Positions 59,064-64,000 of a stretch of 64,000 bases of DNA are shown here, one piece after another. Numbering within the stretch: the first letter of the stretch is position 1; every line of letters begins with the position of its first letter. The DNA comes from Zingiber officinale (Eukaryota > Streptophyta > Magnoliopsida > Zingiberales > Zingiberaceae). The notes beneath the pieces were generated by a model. That model was given only the letters and a program-made list of their open reading frames with translations, was not told the DNA's origin and made no database searches. Where the stretch lies: the NCBI RefSeq assembly GCF_018446385.1, contig NC_056000.1:34571511-34635510 (forward strand). The letters run 5' to 3'. The translations under genes were made by a program, and so were the position numbers.

Positions 59064-59934
59064 GAAAGTTCTCGGAGCAATCGTCGGGTGCAACAACTTT
59101 GCAACAGAGTCGTAGCATAAGCTTGGAGCAGTCAGAAGTTTAATTGGATGCGTGGTAGCTCGTATAGCAGTTGTTGAAGAAGCTTTGGGCGAGCAGCCTT
59201 AAATAGAGCATGGAAGGTGCCTCCAATGAGGCAAATTTGATCCCGAACAGTCCGGGACTTATCCGCTGCGACACTAAAATTTTATCCTGTGGAAGGCACC
59301 TTCCATAGTCATGGAAGACACCTTCTATGAACAGTATGAAGGCGCCTTTGGACACTGTATATCCGAAGACAATTTTCTTCTTTTCTTCTTTTGCCCTGCA
59401 AAACAATGTCAGTCCAAAAATACCCTACAAAATAAGTATTAGGGCAATTTAATAATAATACAGAGTAATAATTGGTTCTTGTCCTTCCAGGACCAGGAAC
59501 TAGTCAAGGTCTCGGCTTAGGGATCCCAAATGGATCTAAACTGGATCGACGCCTATTGTCCCTTCAATCGACCTTAACTTACCAGTTTGCCAGATATCCG
59601 GTCAGCCCGTCAACCTGTCTAGGCTTTGTGCCAGCTATCCGGTTGGCTCGTTGACCTAATTGGACTTCGTACCAACTATCTGGTCGGCCCGTCGACCTAG
59701 TTAGATTTCATACCAGCTATTCGGTCGGCCCGTCAACCTTGCTGGATTTCGTACTAGCTATATAGTTGGCCTGTCGACCTAGCTGGATTTTGTACTAGCT
59801 ATCCAGTCGTCCAGTTGGCCTAGATGGATTTCCTGCATACTCAATCAAGTGGTTAGATCACGACGGAACCTAACTTAACTTACTTATCATTCATCAAAAT
59901 CCGGGTTAGACCATTAGTGCGAACCGCACCAATA
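59064..59934 (-). repeat. Element S right LTR, second part
   Basis: It resumes at GAAAG and ends GCGAACCGCACCAATA (CA mutated to TA). It holds decayed GGCGCC palindromes (59211-59345), where several have become GGCACC or GACACC, and the CCAGCTATCCGGT series at 59580-59830. Confidence 0.85.
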
Positions 59935-61298
59935 ATATCCAAACATGCGTTGAATATTAATATACTTAATTAATAGTAAACTATATATGTTTCACTAAAT
60001 ATCGACTTAAAGATGTCAAAATTTCATGAAATAAGTTTATATGAGTTTCTAATTTTCTCTTGATCATAAATATATCTCATCCATAATTTTAACTTAATAT
60101 ATTGAGTGTGGTGATTTTTTAACATGAATTAGGTCATATTCAAGTTTAAAAAATCACCACACTCAACATATTAGGTCAAAATTATGATGAGGACATATTT
60201 ATAATCAGGAGAAAATTAGAAACCGATATAAACTTATTTCATGGAATTCCGACAACTCTAGGTTGATGTTAAGGGCTTCCGATTTATTTTTATTTATTTA
60301 TTTATTTATTTTACTTCTGGGATGAACCCTGGATTCGTCCTAGATTTTGGGATAAATCCATGGATTCGTCCAAGATTTAGTGATGAATATGTGGATTTGT
60401 CCTAGATTCTAAAAAAATAATAACATAAAAATAAAAATCAATCGGAAGTCCTAAATATTGACCTAGAGATGTCGGAATTCCATGAAATATATTTATCAGT
60501 TTCTAATTTTCTCCTAATCATAAATATATCCTCATCCATAATTTTGACCTAATATGTTGAGTGTGGTGATTTTTTAACATGAATTAGGTCATATTCATGT
60601 TAAAAAATCACCACACTCAATATATTAAGTTAAAATTATGGATGAGGACATATTTTTGATCAGGAGAAAATTAAAAATCCATAGAAACTTGTTTCATTAA
60701 ATTCTGACATCTCTAGGTCGATATTTATGACTTTCGATTGATTTTTCTTTTATTTTTTTATTTTTTGAAATCTAGGACGAATCTTGGATTCATCCTAGAT
60801 TTGGGGGTGAATCTTGGATTCACTGCAGATTTGGGAACGAATCTTGGATTCGTTACAGATTTGAAAACGAATCTTAGATTCATCCTAGATTTGAGGACGA
60901 ATCTTGAATTCGTCCCATATTTGGGAACGAATACCTAGATTTATTCCAAATTTGGCCTGAATTTGTCCCATATTTGTGTTCATTAAAATCTTAAGTTTTT
61001 GTGACAATTTTTGTTTTCGTCGTAAAATATGCAACGAATTATTAGTTTGTCGTAAAATTTAAAACGAATATCATTTTTATTGTAAAATCGCCAATAAATA
61101 TTTTATTTGTCACCGAAGTTGGAACAAAAAATAAATTTCATTGTCAAACTACAATGAAATGTGCAATGAAATTTTATGGAACGCAATTATTTGATTGCAA
61201 AATTCATTATTAAATTGGGATGAATTTTTTTTATTGCTAAATTTGTTATCGATTTGGGATAAAAATTATTTGTCCCCTAATTCATTGTTTTTTTAGTG
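59935..61298. mobile_element. CACTA-like transposon, piece 3 with the 3' terminus
   Basis: After the ATATC duplication, two hairpins (60010-60250, 60462-60710) and a long run of GA(A/T)TC(T/C)TGGATTC(A/G)TCC palindromes (60310-60960) lead into AT-rich sequence ending CATTGTTTTTTTAGTG at 61298. The reverse complement starts CACTAAAAAAACAATG, a CACTA-type terminal repeat. I could not find the matching 5' terminus, nor any transposase. Confidence 0.65.
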
Positions 61299-62210
61299 AT
61301 TCAAGAATAAAAATTATAATAGAGAACTATTTTGACTTTTTATTTTTTACCCAAATATAACGTATATTAATATTATAAAATGTAGTACTATTTAATAAAT
61401 GAATCAAGTTGGTGGATAGGAAGGTTAGAAAAATCAACAAATTATACTAAAATTGATTTTTATATCAAAGGTAGTAGTATTATTTTATAAATGACTTACA
61501 GTAGGGCTTCAACTTAAGTTTCTATCAGCAGCTTAGTTTTTTTAAAATTAATTATGTGGTTCTTATAATCTGATTATAATTATGTAGATAATCAATTTAA
61601 TTTTATTAAAAAAATTTGTTGATCCTCCGGATAAATCCGAAAGTGCATATAAGACTTGATTGACATTTAGTATCATAATTTTTTAAAACTTTTTAGACAT
61701 AATATATTTGAGTGAGATTTAAATCTTTATTGCTTAAAAGTCCGTCTCATTCCCAACTCTTAGTGTTGTACCATAGTTCCGAGGTAATCAACGGTTTAAT
61801 TCATGGTGACAAAAAATGAATATATTCGTCTTAACACCCCCGTCGATCTATCCCAGAACTAATACGGAGGAAATAGTCAACGACTTAGTTCAAGTTCTAG
61901 CAAGAGTGGTGCTCATGTGATTCATTTTTTGAAAGGAATATTAATCCCAACCATTGTAAAGATTATGTTGATTCTTAAGTGGATGTGAACACTAAAGTTC
62001 ACATGAACACTTGAAATGGAAAACACATGATTCACAAATTAAAATTGCTGAAAATCTGAGAAAGTCTGAAAATTGGTTTACCTGCAGCAGCAGGAAGAAG
62101 TATCCCGAAAAGTTATCCATAAGGTTGTTGTTATATCACACTGTGAAGAAAATAATTGAAGAACAATGGACTGAATGCATGAATATAATTTAGGTGACGT
62201 TTGATTTAGG
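61299..62210. other. AT-rich spacer without recognised features
   Basis: No ORF, repeat or RNA gene that I recognise. The last part (TAGGTGACGTTTGATTTAGG) belongs to the unit that is interrupted by the MITE at 62211. Confidence 0.5.
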
Positions 62211-62398
62211 CAACGGCGGAGCTAGGATTTTCAGCCCGCCCGGGCTATAAATGTTCTCTAAATAATTCTCCGGGCTAAAGACCATATTTGTGTATTAAGC
62301 AATCAAAAATTAATAGCATCAAGAGGTAAAATATAACCCATTTTAGCTGGTCCACCCGGACTACAGCCCAGGGAAGCTGACACCTGCCTCTGTCATTG
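62211..62398. mobile_element. hAT-like MITE (188 bp) with exact 8-bp duplication
   Basis: Flanked by GATTTAGG at 62203-62210 and 62399-62406. It begins CAACGGCGGAGCTAGG and ends CCTCTGTCATTG, whose reverse complement CAATGACAGAGG gives an imperfect terminal repeat. No coding capacity. It lies inside another small repeat (GTTTGATTTAGG ... GGTTTAGAAATGAGGGAATG). Confidence 0.75.
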
Positions 62399-62643
62399 GA
62401 TTTAGGGGTTTAGAAATGAGGGAATGAATTTATTCTTAAATTTTATGTTTAGTTGATAGGAATGGAATCAAGATTTAGAAATGAAATCTAAAAACTTAGG
62501 TATTGATGAAACCTATCTCTTTCCTTGAGTTTTGATAGAAATGAGAATAAAAATTAAGTTTTGGATAAAAATACTCTTAATATATTTGTTTATTTTTTTT
62601 TTGATTTCACTTTCTCTCTCCTTATTCTTTTTTATCATACTTT

Positions 62644-64000
62644 TGTTGGTGCAATATCCCTCAGGTCAAGGTTGACCTGGGTAACCAAGCTGAGTCTTGG
62701 TTTGAGTTTAGATGTTTGACAATAAGATATTGATTGAAGAAGAGTCAAGTAGGTCAAGGTTGACTGGATACTTGACTGGGAAGTCCTAACTGGGATGTTA
62801 GGCAAAATGAAAGTCCTGGTGAGTGAAGCCAGACAGAAGAAAAGTCCTGGTGAGTGAAGCCAGGCAGAAGAAAGTCCTAGTGAGTGAAGCTAGGCAGATG
62901 GAAAACCCTAGTGAGTGAAGCTAGGTGAAAGCCCTGGTGAGTGAAGCCAGGTGAAAGTCCTAGTGAGTGAAGCTAGGCAGATGGAAACCCTGGTGAGTGA
63001 AGCCAGGTGAAAGTCCTAGTGAGTGAAGCTAGGCAGATGGAAAACCCTAGTGAGTGAAGCTAGGTGAAAGCCCTGGTGAGTGAAGCCAGGCAAGGGAAAA
63101 TCCAGATGGATCAAGGATGATCGGACATCTAGTGCTGGGAAGTCCAAGTAGGTCAAAGGATTGACTGGATACTTGGCATGAAAGAAAAGTCCAAGTAGGT
63201 CAAAGGGATTGACCGGATACTTGGCACAGAGAAAAGTCCAAGTGGGTCAAAGGGATTGACCGGACACTTGGTAAGGGAGTCCTAGCAGGTCAAGGGAGTG
63301 ACTAGATGCTAGGCATGACACACCAACAGTCAAGGTTGACCGAATGTTGGTTAGGGATGTTTGGGACTTGGTTTTGGACAAAATAGTGCTGGATCGATCG
63401 ATCGATCCACGGATCGATCGTGGATCGATCCGGATGTTCTCGGGGAAGCTTCGGATCGATCCATGGATCGATCGAGGTCCCAATCGATCCATGGATCGAT
63501 TGGGACGCGGCTGCGCGCGATAGCGCCGGATCGATCCGTGGATCGATCTGGATCGCGACAGGCGCTGGATCGATCCGTGGATCGATCCAAAGCCTCCCGA
63601 TCGATTGGGAACATTCGAATCGATCGGGATCCGACCGTTGACATTGTTATAGGCCGCAGCGCTCGATTTGCGGAAGAACTTCTCCGATTCACTCCAGAGC
63701 TCTCGCCTACTCCTCCACAGCGCTCTCAAAGATCAGGTCGCCAGTTCTTGAAGGATCTTGGAAGCTTTCCAAGTCAAGAGGCGGATCAAAGGCAAGAAGA
63801 GAAGCTAGGGTTAGGGTTTTCTGTACTCATTGTAAGCTTTGCGCTTGTATTTTGTTTCCCTTTCCTTTCTTCTTGTACTGAGAGTCTTGTAGGGCTTCTC
63901 CGCCCTCGGTAGTTACCGAAAAGGAGTGTTTTCATAGTGGAGGGTGCGTGCGTGGTGTGGATCCTTGGACTAGTCACCTCTTGTGAGGTGGATACCAAGT
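62644..64000 (+). mobile_element. Element C: third copy of family ABC, LTR running off the window
   Basis: It starts TGTTGGTGCAATATCCCTCA and is the reverse-complement match of the element A LTRs, including the tandem array (62800-63100), GATCGATC cluster (63385-63630) and the GTGAGGTGGATACCAAGT end segment. 1357 bp are present; about 270 bp of LTR would lie beyond the edge. Whether it is a full element or a solo LTR cannot be told. Confidence 0.88.

Larger units (their letters stand above)
36584..59934 (-). mobile_element. Element S: decayed copia/SIRE-like LTR element, host of two later insertions
   Basis: Exact 5-bp duplications ATATC flank it (36579-36583 and 59935-59939). Each of its two LTRs is split by a later element: the left LTR (36584-45452) by element A and the right LTR (51367-59934) by element B. 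Without these the LTRs are about 1.3 kb. On the minus strand the PBS TGGTATCAGAG lies at 51354-51364 next to the 5' (right) LTR and the purine tract AAAAAGGGGGAGAT at 45453-45466 next to the 3' (left) LTR, so it is a minus-strand element. Its 5.9-kb interior has gag and an extra ORF remnant but no protease, integrase or RT. The right LTR has TA ends instead of TG and CA. Confidence 0.85.

Noticed and set aside
1..64000. tRNA, rRNA or snRNA genes
   Set aside because: I looked for tRNA A/B boxes and rRNA signatures and saw none I could support; a dedicated search could still find small RNAs.

Overview
This is a plant nuclear genome window. The evidence is two spliced genes with GT-AG introns, encoding a TMEM256/DUF423-type membrane protein and a full-length nucleoporin NUP133, followed by about 44 kb of nested plant transposable elements. 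The gene content fits an angiosperm. The repeat types fit a large monocot genome, possibly Zingiberales, but the species is a guess from the repeats and is not shown by the sequence.

Gene-rich part (1-19.9 kb). A possible minus-strand gene starts near 1380 and would leave the window on the left; its 5' end lies about 100 bp from the start of the plus-strand TMEM256 gene (CDS 1564-3414, 5 exons, 111 aa). NUP133 follows on the plus strand (CDS 4445-19369, 8 exons, 1285 codons assembled by me from splice sites and phase). Its long introns carry a 5'-truncated LINE (intron 4), a 410-bp hAT-like MITE with an 8-bp target duplication, and a 3.09-kb solo LTR with an exact 5-bp target duplication (both intron 6).

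Repeat part (20-64 kb). A decayed endogenous pararetrovirus fragment (minus strand, about 20.2-23.55 kb) abuts a CACTA-like DNA transposon whose palindromic subterminal repeats are found in three separated pieces (23.55-24.1, 35.46-36.58 and 59.94-61.30 kb, ending in TAGTG). These pieces are separated by two large insertions. The first is an 11.3-kb Ty3/gypsy Tat-like element with THREE LTRs (24110-35454, target duplication CCGGG). The second is a 23.3-kb block (36584-59934, target duplication ATATC). That block is a minus-strand copia/SIRE-like element whose two LTRs were each later hit by a 7.3-7.5 kb gag-only LTR element: element A, minus strand, duplication ATTAG, and element B, plus strand, duplication GAAAG. 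A third copy of the A/B family (element C) begins at 62644 and runs off the right edge.

Main point for the hunt. Every LTR element here lacks recognisable protease, reverse transcriptase, RNase H and integrase. The Tat-like element carries only gag, three kinds of tandem array and an antisense, apparently spliced gene (PF04195-like domain plus coiled coil). The A/B/C family carries gag with zinc knuckles and LTRs loaded with GATCGATC palindromes and with a tandem unit containing a splice-donor-like GGTGAGTGAAG. The cluster looks like a community of non-autonomous elements mobilised in trans. Some GC-rich repeat stretches show clustered small deletions that look like consensus errors, so fine ORF breaks there should be treated with caution.
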